This document shows positions 1-7,471 of a DNA stretch of 64,000 bases, piece after piece (position 1 is the stretch's first letter; each line of letters starts with the position of its first letter). The notes under the pieces are model-generated. The model had not been told where the DNA came from. It saw only the letters and a program-made list of their open reading frames with translations, and did no database searches. The position numbers and the translations under genes are program-made. Where the stretch lies: positions 1 through 64,000 of the forward strand of contig CAWHBN010000015.1 of assembly GCA_963827705.1 (NCBI GenBank). Direction: 5' to 3'. Source of the DNA: JACDAN01 sp963827705. GTDB lineage: Bacteria; Actinomycetota; Thermoleophilia; Gaiellales; Gaiellaceae.

Positions 1-1074
1 AGCGGCCGGCTTCGCGACCTCGGGCTCGCTCCGGGCGCACTTCCGATGGGCACGCTCAACGCGATCACGGACGTGGCCGGCGTCCGTGTCGGCCACACGA
101 CGCTCCTCGACGGCGCCGAAGGGCCTTTCAACACCGGGGTCACGGCGATTCTCCCGCATGACGGCGACCTCTTCGCCGAGCGCGTTGTCGCGGCCTTCGC
201 AGTCCTGAACGGGAGCGGGGAGGTCTCCGGGCGGGAGTTTGTCGACGAGATGGGTGTCCTCGACGCTCCGATCATGCTGACGGGGTCGCTCAACGTCGCG
301 CGCGTCGCGGACGCGGTGATCACGGAGACGATCCGGACGCATCCTGAGGTGGGCGAAGGCAAGCGATTCGTGCATCCGTTCGTTGCCGAGTGCTCGGACG
401 CGTACTTCAGCGATCTCGGAGCACGCCCGATCGGCGATGCCGAGACGGTGGGAGCCTGGCGCCAAGCCGCCGGAGGCGCGGTGTCCGAGGGGTCCGTAGG
501 AGCGGGTACGGGACTCGTGTCGTTCGAGTTCAAGGCGGGCATCGGAACTGCCTCTCGCCTCGCGGCGACCCCCGCGGAGGAGTACGTCGTCGGCGTTCTC
601 GTGTCGTCGAACACCGGTGTCCGCGAGCAGCTCGTGGTCGAAGGCGTCCCGGTCGGACGAGAGCTGGACGTCGCTCGCCCCAGCTGGGTCCAGCAAGGCT
701 CGATTCTGATCGTCGTCGCGACCGACGCGCCGCTCGGCCCGCGCCAGCTGGGTCGGTTGGCAAAGCGCAGTTTCCTCGGTCTGGCCCGAACCGGTGCCAC
801 GGGGCACAACGGAAGCGGCGACTTCGCCATCGCGTTTTCCACGGCCGGCCGGCTCGCAGTCGACCAGCCGCTCAACACGGCTCGCGAGCTGGGCAACGAC
901 GCCGTCTCGCCGCTTTTCGACGCGGTCTGCGAAGCCACCGCAGAGGCGATCTGGAATGCGCTCTGCGCGGCCGAGGACTTCACCGGCCGGGCGGGAAACT
1001 GGGCTCCCGCACTCCCGCACGAGGAGCTGGTCGCGCTGCTGGCCCGTCACGGCCGAATCGGGGCTCCGTCGTGA
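1..1074 (+). CDS. P1 family peptidase (DmpA/BapA-like aminopeptidase), 5' end outside window
   Basis: Autoprocessing N-terminal nucleophile hydrolase of the P1 (DmpA) family, which removes N-terminal residues, often D- or beta-amino acids, from peptides and amides. The frame is open from base 1. The residues before the first ATG (position 46) read RLRDLGLAPGALP, which resembles the normal family start just before NAITDVAGVRVGH, so the true start probably lies upstream and the ATG at 46 is internal. The self-cleavage and nucleophile site is visible as GHNGSGDFAIAFST near residue 265: Gly-Ser is cleaved and the new N-terminal Ser acts. The stop overlaps the next gene by 4 nt (GTGA), so the peptidase and aminotransferase are probably co-translated. 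The real substrate is unknown. The family call is firm. Confidence 0.88.
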   Translation, partial: SGRLRDLGLAPGALPMGTLNAITDVAGVRVGHTTLLDGAEGPFNTGVTAILPHDGDLFAERVVAAFAVLNGSGEVSGREFVDEMGVLDAPIMLTGSLNVARVADAVITETIRTHPEVGEGKRFVHPFVAECSDAYFSDLGARPIGDAETVGAWRQAAGGAVSEGSVGAGTGLVSFEFKAGIGTASRLAATPAEEYVVGVLVSSNTGVREQLVVEGVPVGRELDVARPSWVQQGSILIVVATDAPLGPRQLGRLAKRSFLGLARTGATGHNGSGDFAIAFSTAGRLAVDQPLNTARELGNDAVSPLFDAVCEATAEAIWNALCAAEDFTGRAGNWAPALPHEELVALLARHGRIGAPS

Positions 1075-2366
1075 GCGCGCTCTCGCCGACGCTCGCGATC
1101 AACGAGGCCGTTCGTCTCCGGCAGGCTCGCGGAGAGCGCATCGTCCACCTCGGATTCGGCGAGGCTGGGCTCCCGGTCCATCCGCTCCTGCGTGAAGCCC
1201 TCGAGCGTTCCAGCGGAGCGAACGCCTACGGCGCGGTTGCCGGAAGCGCCGCGCTTCGGTCGAGCGTCGCCGCCTACTACGCCCGGCGTGGGCTCGAGAC
1301 GGAGCCTGAGCAGGTGGTCGCCGGGCCGGGGAGCAAGGCACTCCTCTACGCGGCGCTCATAGCGCTCGGCGGCGATCTCGTGCTGCCACGACCGGCGTGG
1401 GTCAGCTACGAGCCTCAGGCGCGCCTCGCTGGCAAGCAGGTGCTGCGGCTCGACATCCCCGCCGACGCCGGCGGCGTCCCGGACCCGGCGCTGCTCGGTG
1501 AGGGCGTCTCGCTCGCGCGCAAGCGCGGCCTCGATCCACGCATTCTGCTTCTGACCCACCCCGACAACCCGACCGGAACGTTCGCGAACGCCGACCTCCT
1601 CGAGTCTGTGCTCGGCGTCGCCCGCGAGTGCGGTCTGCAGGTCGTCTCCGACGAGATCTACGCAGAGCTCGCGCACGCACCAGGTGAGTTCGTCAGCGCC
1701 GCCAGCATCGACCCCGAGGTCGTCCTGACCGGCGGACTCAGCAAGTCGCACGCGCTCGGAGGCTGGCGCGTCGGCGTGCTGCGCGCGCCGGCGAGCGACG
1801 TCGGTCGCCGCCTTCTCGAGAACGTCAAGTCGGTCGGAAGTGAGGTCTGGTCATGTCTCGCGGCGCCGATCGACGCCGCCGCCGTCGTCGCCTATGACGA
1901 GCCTCCGGAGCTCGTCGAGTTTGTCGGCGCGGCGCGGACGCTGCACCGCGTGGTCGGCAGGGCCGCATTCGATGTCGTTGCCGGAGCCGGGCTCGCATGC
2001 CGGCCGCCGACGGCGGCGTTCTACCTCTACCCCGACTTTGCGCCGCTGCGCGAGCAGCTGGCCGAGCGCGGAATCGCCACGAGCGCCGCCTTGGCCGAGC
2101 ACCTGCTCGACCAGTTCGCCGTCGCCGTGCTTCCAGGCTCTGTGTTCGGCGACGACACCGCTCTCACTGTGCGAATGGCAACCAGCCTCCTCTACGGCGA
2201 GTCAGAGCCGGAGCGATGGGAGTCGTTGTCTGCGGGGTCAGAGGCCGCAGAGCACCCGCGCGTGCGCTTCGCCCTCGAGACCTTCGGAGCCGCTCTGCGC
2301 TCGCTCGGCGAAGGTCATCCTGTCAGCCCGCGGGCCGCAAGCCAGTCGCGGATCGTCGCGAAGTAA
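1071..2366 (+). CDS. PLP-dependent class I/II aminotransferase
   Basis: Fold-type I aminotransferase of 431 aa. The GTG start at 1071 overlaps the stop of the peptidase gene, and the protein then begins SALSPTLAINEAVRLRQ, a good family N-terminus. Visible motifs are the THPDNPTG substrate/PLP loop, the SDEIYAEL segment with the Asp that binds the pyridine nitrogen, and the Schiff-base lysine in GGLSKSHALGGWRVG. It transfers amino groups between an amino acid and a 2-oxo acid in the cytoplasm; the substrate cannot be read from sequence. Coupling to a P1 peptidase suggests use of released amino acids. Its 3' end overlaps the convergent hydrolase gene by about 50 bp. Confidence 0.85.
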   Translation: MSALSPTLAINEAVRLRQARGERIVHLGFGEAGLPVHPLLREALERSSGANAYGAVAGSAALRSSVAAYYARRGLETEPEQVVAGPGSKALLYAALIALGGDLVLPRPAWVSYEPQARLAGKQVLRLDIPADAGGVPDPALLGEGVSLARKRGLDPRILLLTHPDNPTGTFANADLLESVLGVARECGLQVVSDEIYAELAHAPGEFVSAASIDPEVVLTGGLSKSHALGGWRVGVLRAPASDVGRRLLENVKSVGSEVWSCLAAPIDAAAVVAYDEPPELVEFVGAARTLHRVVGRAAFDVVAGAGLACRPPTAAFYLYPDFAPLREQLAERGIATSAALAEHLLDQFAVAVLPGSVFGDDTALTVRMATSLLYGESEPERWESLSAGSEAAEHPRVRFALETFGAALRSLGEGHPVSPRAASQSRIVAK

Positions 2367-3737
2367 CCCTCGACGAACCGGCTCGACTGCGCCTGTTCGT
2401 CGTTCAGGCCGTTCGCCGTGAACAGCAGCCCGTGCGTCCCGCCGGGGAAGACGCGGTACGTGAAGTCCCGGCCCGGCTCGCGCGCGACGGGATCGAGCCG
2501 CTCGACGCAGAGCCGCGACGGCACGATCCGGTCCTTGCCGCCGAAGAGCCAGATCGCCGGGATCCTCATCGCCCTGATCGCCGGCAGCGGGTCGACTCCG
2601 CTCGGCGCGGTCGCGCGCACCTCGGCTTCCATGTCCTCGTCGGTGCGGGTCGGCGGCGCCTGGCCCTGGGCGTTCAGGTTCGCCCAGTGGTCGGTCTGGC
2701 CCTGGGTCAGCGTCGGCGGGACGAGCCCGATCATGAACCTGATCGAGGCCTCCCGGGTCGCCGCCAGCGGCATGATCCAGCCCGCCTGGCTCGCGCCGGA
2801 GATTCCGATGCGCGCAGGATCGACCTCGGGCTGGGCGGCGAGGAACCGGGCCTGCGCCTCGACGTCGCGCGCGTACTGGTCGACGACCGGGACACTGGGG
2901 AACCCGCCGGGATAGACGCCGCCCGACTGGCCGACGCCGCGCTTGTCGCACGAGAGGGTGACGAGCCCCGAGGTGGTTCAGGTACGTGGCGAGGATCGAG
3001 TTGAACCTGCGCGGGGCTTCACCGCCGCCGTGGGCGAAAGCGATCGCCGGCCGCCGGCCGCTTCCCGGTGGGATCGTCAGGGTGCAACCGAGGTAGGCGC
3101 GGCCGCTGCGGACCCAGACCTCCTCCTGGCGCAGGGGGACACGCGCAGCCTGCTCGCCGCGAAAGACAGCACCTGCGGCCGAGAAGGACGCCGTCCCGAC
3201 GGTTGGATTCCGCGTGCTGAGACCGGCGCCGACCACGTAGCGACCGCGACCGGACTGGTACAGGGCTCGGATCTCGTCCCGCTCGTAGTCGATGCTCTCG
3301 CGCGGGGCGAGGCCCTGGACGATCCCGAGCGGCCGGGTGCCGATCCGGTAGAGGCCGAGTGTGGCGCCTTCGATCGGAGCTCGACGGCTGAGCTGGAAAC
3401 GCCCCCGGACAGGGCCCTGGCGCAGCGTCCCGACAAGGCGTCCCTTTCGGACGCGTCCGTCCAGCGCCAGCCTCCACGGCCGACCCGGGAGGCTCAGCCG
3501 GACGCGGCTGCCCGAGATGCGGGCGGCGACTTCGGTCCGTGAAGCGTGGCCCGGCCCGAGCGCGACGACGGCGCGCCGCCCGCGGAGCTCGAGAGACATC
3601 GAGAACGGCTCCGGGCCGCCCACGCGCGTGAACTGGATCGAGCCGGCCCAGCTTCCGGCCGGGCCGGCTGACGGTTGGGCGCCGGCGGCTCCCGCGCAGG
3701 CGAGGACGGCGATGATCGCGACGGCAGGTTTCTTCAT
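2315..3737 (-). pseudogene. Secreted alpha/beta hydrolase, broken by a one-base frameshift
   Basis: The gene starts at ATG 3737 (MKKPAVAIIAVLACAGAAGA, a signal peptide), four bases inside the end of the PadR gene. An N-terminal beta-rich region of about 220 aa is followed by a hydrolase domain beginning AIAFAHGGGEAPRRFNS. At the run of four C (2966-2969) the frame must change: the original frame becomes Arg-rich nonsense, while the other frame reads LGLVTLSCDKRGVGQSGG. That frame continues with the nucleophile motif GISGASQAGWIM, the acid loop WLFGGKDRIVP and the histidine in FPGGTHGLL, ending at 2315. The whole fold and triad are therefore present across two frames. It could be a true loss of function, a phase-variable tract, or a homopolymer sequencing error; one extra G explains everything. 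Confidence 0.75.
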
Positions 3738-4294
3738 TGCTCGAGCTCCTTCAGGACGTCCTCGGCCCAGCGGATGTCGAGGCGGGCGCTCTCGATCCCG
3801 AGCCGGAGGAGAAAGGAATGGAAGTAGTTGTGGCCCCGGCGGTCCTTGGGGATGGCGAGGAGCTCCTCGAGCGCGGCTTCGCGCTCTTCGAGATGGCGGC
3901 GGTAGTGAGCCACGAGCGCCTCGCGACTCTGCAGGCCGCCGTAGAAGACCTTGAGCTGGAAGAGGTCGGTGTCGCCCGGCACCGGCTCCTCCAGCCACTC
4001 TTTGGCGAGCCGCTCGCCCTTCGGCGTCACCCGGTAGAGCTGGCGCTCGGGGCCACGCTCACCGGGCGCCGCCCTTCGCGTCGCCAGCCCTCGCTCGACC
4101 AGCCTTGGCAGGACGGCGTAGAGGTGGCTCTTCGTCGGCTTCCAGAAGTAACGAGTGGTCCGCTCGACGATCTTCAACAGGTCGTAGCCCGACAGGGCGA
4201 TGCACGGGGTCTCGACCGCGAGGACCGTCAGGACGGCGTACTCGGTCGTCGTCAGCGTCCCCGTGCGAGGTCGGACTGCGCGACTAGTCCTCAT
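3734..4294 (-). CDS. PadR family transcriptional regulator
   Basis: A 186-aa regulator. Residues about 15-95 form a PadR winged helix (LTTTEYAVLTVLAVE, SGYDLLKIVE, SHLYAVLPRLVERGLATRR, YRVTPKGERLAKEW). Residues about 105-185 match the C-terminal helical dimerisation domain of the larger PadR subgroup (HYRRHLEEREAALEELLAIP). PadR proteins are usually repressors that release DNA on binding a small molecule. The stop overlaps the start of the hydrolase gene (ATGA), so the two are co-expressed. No Shine-Dalgarno is visible. A -10-like TAGGCT lies 8 nt before the ATG, and a perfect 7-bp dyad covers the start codon, consistent with a leaderless, self-repressed gene. Confidence 0.88.
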   Translation of the reverse strand: MRTSRAVRPRTGTLTTTEYAVLTVLAVETPCIALSGYDLLKIVERTTRYFWKPTKSHLYAVLPRLVERGLATRRAAPGERGPERQLYRVTPKGERLAKEWLEEPVPGDTDLFQLKVFYGGLQSREALVAHYRRHLEEREAALEELLAIPKDRRGHNYFHSFLLRLGIESARLDIRWAEDVLKELEQ

Positions 4295-4308
4295 TGGACT
4301 AGAGCCTA
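4284..4308 (-). promoter_or_regulatory. Leaderless promoter and operator dyad of the PadR gene
   Basis: On the minus strand a -10-like TAGGCT (4308-4303) is followed after 8 nt by the ATG of the PadR gene. A perfect inverted repeat, CTAGTCC (4284-4290) / GGACTAG (4296-4302) with a 5-bp spacer, spans the predicted transcription start and the start codon itself. Binding there would block both initiation and elongation, so it is a strong candidate for autoregulation. The dyad is seen directly; its role is inferred. Confidence 0.6.
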
Positions 4309-4398
4309 GGACAGCGAGTGTTGAGGCGGCGTTAACCGCGTCACTTGGAAGGGGGACGCCGACTGGGCGCCGGGCTCCTACAGTCGAAGGGACTGGCG

Positions 4399-4503
4399 AT
4401 GCGGCTGCAACTCAGCACAGCGGCGGAGGCCCTCGAGTTCGTCGCCTCGCCCGAGGAGGCGATCCTCGCCCAGCTAGCTCGGCTCTACGTCCGGGCCGTC
4501 TGA
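4399..4503 (+). CDS. Possible 34-aa small protein
   Basis: A short open frame, MRLQLSTAAEALEFVASPEE and onward to LARLYVRAV, with a weak purine stretch (GAAGGGA) 7-13 nt before ATG and a TACAGT box at 4379. It overlaps the 3' end of the DUF4234 gene on the other strand by 30 bp. The composition looks protein-like (amphipathic helix), but I recognise no family, and it could be chance. It is the only candidate content of the 4303-4473 spacer. Confidence 0.25.
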   Translation: MRLQLSTAAEALEFVASPEEAILAQLARLYVRAV

Positions 4504-4959
4504 GACGCCCTCATCGGCGGGAGCAGCTTCCTCGGCCGGAGCGGCTTCCTCGGCCGGACCGGCTTCCTTCTCCCAGACGCCGTTCAGACCGCTCTGCGCA
4601 TACGCGTTGAACGCGGGCGAGATGACGAGGAAGAGGATCAGCGCGATCCACCCGTTCACCGCTTCCAGGCCGGCCAGCCGCTGCGCCGCCTGCACCCTCT
4701 TGAACGTGTTGTAGAACGAGACCAGCGCCGGAATGATGATCAGGGCGCCAAGCGTGACCGCGAGAAGCGACGTCCCCGGGCTGGTGCCAAGCTCGTTCGA
4801 GCCCTTCGCCTTGCCGTAGTCCCGCATCTCCCGGTTGATCTGGTACCACCAGTACCAGAAGTAGATCCCGAGAGTGATGAACGGGAGGAGCGCGACCGCC
4901 CAAAGGTTCCTGACCTTGGCGGTGCCCTCGCTGCCTGGAATGCTGATCTCTCGCGCCAC
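4474..4959 (-). CDS. DUF4234-like small membrane protein
   Basis: A 161-aa protein with GTG start at 4959, overlapping the last base of the upstream oxidoreductase stop (TAGTG), so translation is coupled. Residues 14-38 (NLWAVALLPFITLGIYFWYWWYQINREM) are the hallmark of the DUF4234 family: a membrane helix followed by a basic cytoplasmic turn. Two further helices lie near residues 65-85 and 103-122. The tail is acidic with a short repeat, EEAAPAEEAAPA. Function is unknown; the operon position suggests a membrane accessory to the LLM oxidoreductase or mere co-expression. Confidence 0.7.
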   Translation of the reverse strand: MAREISIPGSEGTAKVRNLWAVALLPFITLGIYFWYWWYQINREMRDYGKAKGSNELGTSPGTSLLAVTLGALIIIPALVSFYNTFKRVQAAQRLAGLEAVNGWIALILFLVISPAFNAYAQSGLNGVWEKEAGPAEEAAPAEEAAPADEGVSDGPDVEPS

Positions 4960-5972
4960 TACGCAGCCACCCCCTGGAATGCCGGAAGGATTTCTGTTCC
5001 GTAGGTTGCCAGTATCTCGTTCTGGCCCTCGGTCATGAGGTAGATGTTGAACTGGTCGACGCCGACGGACTCGAGCTCCTTCAGCTTCGCCGTCACCTGC
5101 TCGACGTTGCCGATGACCGTGAAGCGGTCGGCGATCTCGTCGGTGACGAACTCGCCGTGGGCCGCGCCGACGCGGCTGTGGTCCTTGTAGTCGTAGAACT
5201 TCCGCGCCTTGACGAACTCGGTCAGCGCGTCAGGGATCTCCGAGTCGAAGCCGTAGCGCTCGATCAGGTCCATCACGTGGTTCGAGACCATCGCAGGGAA
5301 CCACCGCACCTGGTCGCGCGCCTCCTGGATGTTGTCGGTGATGTGGCTCGGCGCGCCGACGATGCACTTCAGCTCGGACGGGTCGCGACCAACCTCCTCG
5401 GCGGCCTTTCGGGCCGTATCCATGATCCACTGGATGATCTGCGGGTCGGCGAGCTGGATGATCACGCCGTCCGCGACCCGGCCGGCGACGCCGAGCGCTC
5501 TCGGCCCGTATCCGGCGATCCACATCGGGATCTCGGGGAGGTCCTTGGCCCACTCGAGCTGGAGCTCCTTGCCGTTCCACTCGACCTGGCGGCCGTTCAT
5601 CAGGTCCTTGATCATCTTGCACCTGGCCTCGAACTCGGCCACCTTCACGGGCTTGAGGCCGACGACCCGGCGCGAGGAGTCGCCGCGCCCGATCCCCATC
5701 ACCATCCGGCCGTCGGACAGGTCCTGCATGGTCGCGTACCAGCTGGCCGTGATCGTCGGGTCGCGGATGCCCGGGTTGGTCACGAAGTGGCCCAGCTTGA
5801 CCTTCTGCGTCCGGGACGCGGCCACGGGCAGGGTCGCGTAGGACTCCTGCCAGAGGATGTGGGAGTCGTAGGTCCACGCGTAGTCGAAGCCGTGCTGCTC
5901 GGTCAGGTCGACCAGCTCGAAGAAGCGCGATTGGGGCGGATCCGGCAGGACGGTGACGCCGAACTCGAGCAT
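4959..5972 (-). CDS. LLM class (putatively F420-dependent) oxidoreductase, TIGR03842-like
   Basis: A 337-aa TIM-barrel flavin/F420 enzyme of the luciferase-like superfamily. The N-terminus EFGVTVLPDPP, the DYAWTYDSHILW strand, KLGHFVTNPGIRDPTITASW and the glycine-rich MVMGIGRGDSSRR are characteristic of the branch near methylene-tetrahydromethanopterin reductases (TIGR03842, biochemical role unassigned as far as I know). Such enzymes move hydride between F420H2 or FMN and an organic substrate. Close relatives tend to sit beside dihydropyrimidinase genes, and here it lies in the same 15-kb region as carbamoyl hydrolase, dihydropyrimidinase, semialdehyde dehydrogenase and transaminase. A role in the first redox step of pyrimidine breakdown is an attractive inference, not shown by the sequence. 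Confidence 0.82.
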   Translation of the reverse strand: MLEFGVTVLPDPPQSRFFELVDLTEQHGFDYAWTYDSHILWQESYATLPVAASRTQKVKLGHFVTNPGIRDPTITASWYATMQDLSDGRMVMGIGRGDSSRRVVGLKPVKVAEFEARCKMIKDLMNGRQVEWNGKELQLEWAKDLPEIPMWIAGYGPRALGVAGRVADGVIIQLADPQIIQWIMDTARKAAEEVGRDPSELKCIVGAPSHITDNIQEARDQVRWFPAMVSNHVMDLIERYGFDSEIPDALTEFVKARKFYDYKDHSRVGAAHGEFVTDEIADRFTVIGNVEQVTAKLKELESVGVDQFNIYLMTEGQNEILATYGTEILPAFQGVAA

Positions 5973-6027
5973 GGGACCTCCTCGTGGCCGGGCAGGGAAA
6001 CCGTCATTTTCTCTTGAAAGCTGTCCG

Positions 6028-6468
6028 GTGGCAATCTGGAGCTACCTCGTCTTCGCGCTGCTCGCGGGCGCGATGCTCCCGATCCAGTTCGGAATCAACG
6101 CGCAGCTCGCCACCTGGGTCGGGGGGTCGATCCGCGCTGCGTTCGTCTCGTTCGTGGTCGGCACGGCCGCGCTGCTCCTGGCGGTGCTCTTTGCGCAGCG
6201 TGGGGTCCCCGACCGGGCGGGCGACGCGCCCTGGTGGGTCTGGATCGGCGGCGTCCTCGGCGCCTTCTACGTGCTCGGGTCGATCGTCACCGCACCGAAG
6301 CTCGGCGCGGCGACCCTCGTCGCGCTGATCCTTGCGGGGCAGGCGATCGCCTCGCTGCTCGTCGACCACTACGGCTGGGTCGGCTTCGAGGAGAACCCCA
6401 TCACGCCGCTCCGGCTCCTCGGCGTAGCGCTGCTCGCCTGCGGCGTCGCGCTCGTGCGGCTCTCGTAA
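6028..6468 (+). CDS. DMT-superfamily half-size transporter (DUF606/YdcZ-like)
   Basis: A 146-aa integral membrane protein. GTG at 6028 is chosen because the hydrophobic first helix (AIWSYLVFALLAGAMLPIQFGIN) begins there; upstream codons lack coding character. About five helices follow, including WWVWIGGVLGAFYVLGSIVTAPKLGAATLVALILAGQ, typical of the small DUF606 family (about 140-150 aa), thought to work as dimers of half-transporters for small molecules. It is divergent from the LLM oxidoreductase gene, 55 bp away. Substrate unknown. Confidence 0.75.
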   Translation: MAIWSYLVFALLAGAMLPIQFGINAQLATWVGGSIRAAFVSFVVGTAALLLAVLFAQRGVPDRAGDAPWWVWIGGVLGAFYVLGSIVTAPKLGAATLVALILAGQAIASLLVDHYGWVGFEENPITPLRLLGVALLACGVALVRLS

Positions 6469-6519
6469 CGGCTACTCGCTCGATGCACGGCCTGATCGAT
6501 CGTGGAAAGGTCGCTCGTC

Positions 6520-6900
6520 ATGGGTCGCGAGCTCCCCGTTGCAGTTCGGATCGCGTTCTACGCGTGGCTGCTTGTCGCGCTCGCGCTCGCCGACCTCTTG
6601 ACCGACAGCGCCCTCGTGACGCTCGCCGTTCTCGCCGGGTTCTTGCTCGTCGTGCTGCCGTTGTGCGTTCGGTTCTTCGGCAGGCCCGGGGAGCCCCGCG
6701 CGAAGGCGAGCGGCCGAACGGTCGTGGGGTTCGCAGCGTTCCTGACGGTTCTGACCGCGATCGAGGTGGCACTGATTCCGGACTTCGGGCTCGGGACGAC
6801 CTTCTGGATCGTCGCGATCCTGATCCCGTCACTCGAGTTTCTGGGGTTTCTCAGCCGCCGCGAGTCGCGAATGCGCGCCGAAAGTGAGCCGACTGGGTGA
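6520..6900 (+). CDS. Hypothetical four-helix membrane protein
   Basis: A 126-aa protein. ATG 6520 is preferred over the in-frame GTG at 6502 because GGAAAGG lies 9 nt upstream. Four hydrophobic stretches are visible (about residues 8-26, 31-49, 66-86, 92-110) with basic loops and an acidic tail. I recognise no family. It lies 51 bp downstream of the half-transporter and may share its transcript. Confidence 0.55.
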   Translation: MGRELPVAVRIAFYAWLLVALALADLLTDSALVTLAVLAGFLLVVLPLCVRFFGRPGEPRAKASGRTVVGFAAFLTVLTAIEVALIPDFGLGTTFWIVAILIPSLEFLGFLSRRESRMRAESEPTG

Positions 6901-7018
6901 CATCCCTCTGCCCGCCCTCCGCGCAACGCCGTAGGCGGCCGAGACTGGGCGCGGCGGATCGCTACGATCGATCCGATTGGCAGTCGAGCGCGGGGTGGCT
7001 CCCCGCTTCACCAGACCT

Positions 7019-7054
7019 CGGCCCGCCTCCGGCGGGCCGTCGTCCCTCTAGGCT
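7019..7054 (+). promoter_or_regulatory. GC hairpin and leaderless promoter before the LspA-like gene
   Basis: CGGCCCGCC (7019-7027) and GGCGGGCCG (7031-7039) form a perfect 9-bp stem with a 3-nt loop. There is no T-tract, but it lies 119 bp after the previous stop and could end that transcript. TAGGCT (7049-7054) lies 7 nt before the GTG at 7062, the same -10-to-start arrangement as the PadR gene. The rest of the 6901-7061 spacer shows nothing further. Confidence 0.45.
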
Positions 7055-7061
7055 CCCCTTC

Positions 7062-7457
7062 GTGAGAAGCGGCTCAGTCCTGTTCGCCTTGAGTGCCGCC
7101 GCTTTCGCGTGCCTCGATCTCGCGCACAAGGCGAGCGCCGAGGCTATGTCCGTCCACCCACGCTCGGCGGCCTACGTCGTCCTCGTCCTGGGCCTGGCGC
7201 TGATGTGGTCCGCCGCGATCCTGGCGACTCGGTCAGCGTTGCTGGCGCTTGCAGGCGGTGTCGTCCTCGGCGGCGCGCTCGGTAACCTCGCGTCGCTCGC
7301 GCTCTGGCCCGGCGTCCCCAACCCGATCGAGCTCGAATCGATCGCGTTCAACCTCGCGGACGCCTTCGTGCTGGTCGGCTTCGCGACGACGGTCGCGGCC
7401 ACCCTCACGTTCGCGGTTCGGAACCCTGAGCGGCTCCGCGAGCCGCTCTGGCCGTAA
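7062..7457 (+). CDS. Degenerate lipoprotein signal peptidase II-like membrane protein
   Basis: A 131-aa protein with four membrane helices. The segment GGVVLGGALGNLASLALWP followed by AFNLADAFVLVG matches the LspA core, in which one catalytic Asp follows GxxxGNxxDR and the other sits in FNxAD. Here the second Asp is present (FNLAD) but the first position reads NLASL, so the Asp dyad is incomplete. The N-terminal DLAHKAS resembles the LspA DxxxK helix. A classical peptidase activity is therefore unlikely; a paralogue with another role is more probable. The start is GTG with a TAGGCT box 7 nt upstream. Confidence 0.6.
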   Translation: MRSGSVLFALSAAAFACLDLAHKASAEAMSVHPRSAAYVVLVLGLALMWSAAILATRSALLALAGGVVLGGALGNLASLALWPGVPNPIELESIAFNLADAFVLVGFATTVAATLTFAVRNPERLREPLWP

Positions 7458-7471
7458 GCGGGTGGAGGGGG

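Noticed and set aside
390..1070. Upstream extension of the aminotransferase frame
   Set aside because: It is an Arg-rich shadow of the P1 peptidase gene; the GTG at 1071 with 4-nt overlap and a good family N-terminus is clearly the start.
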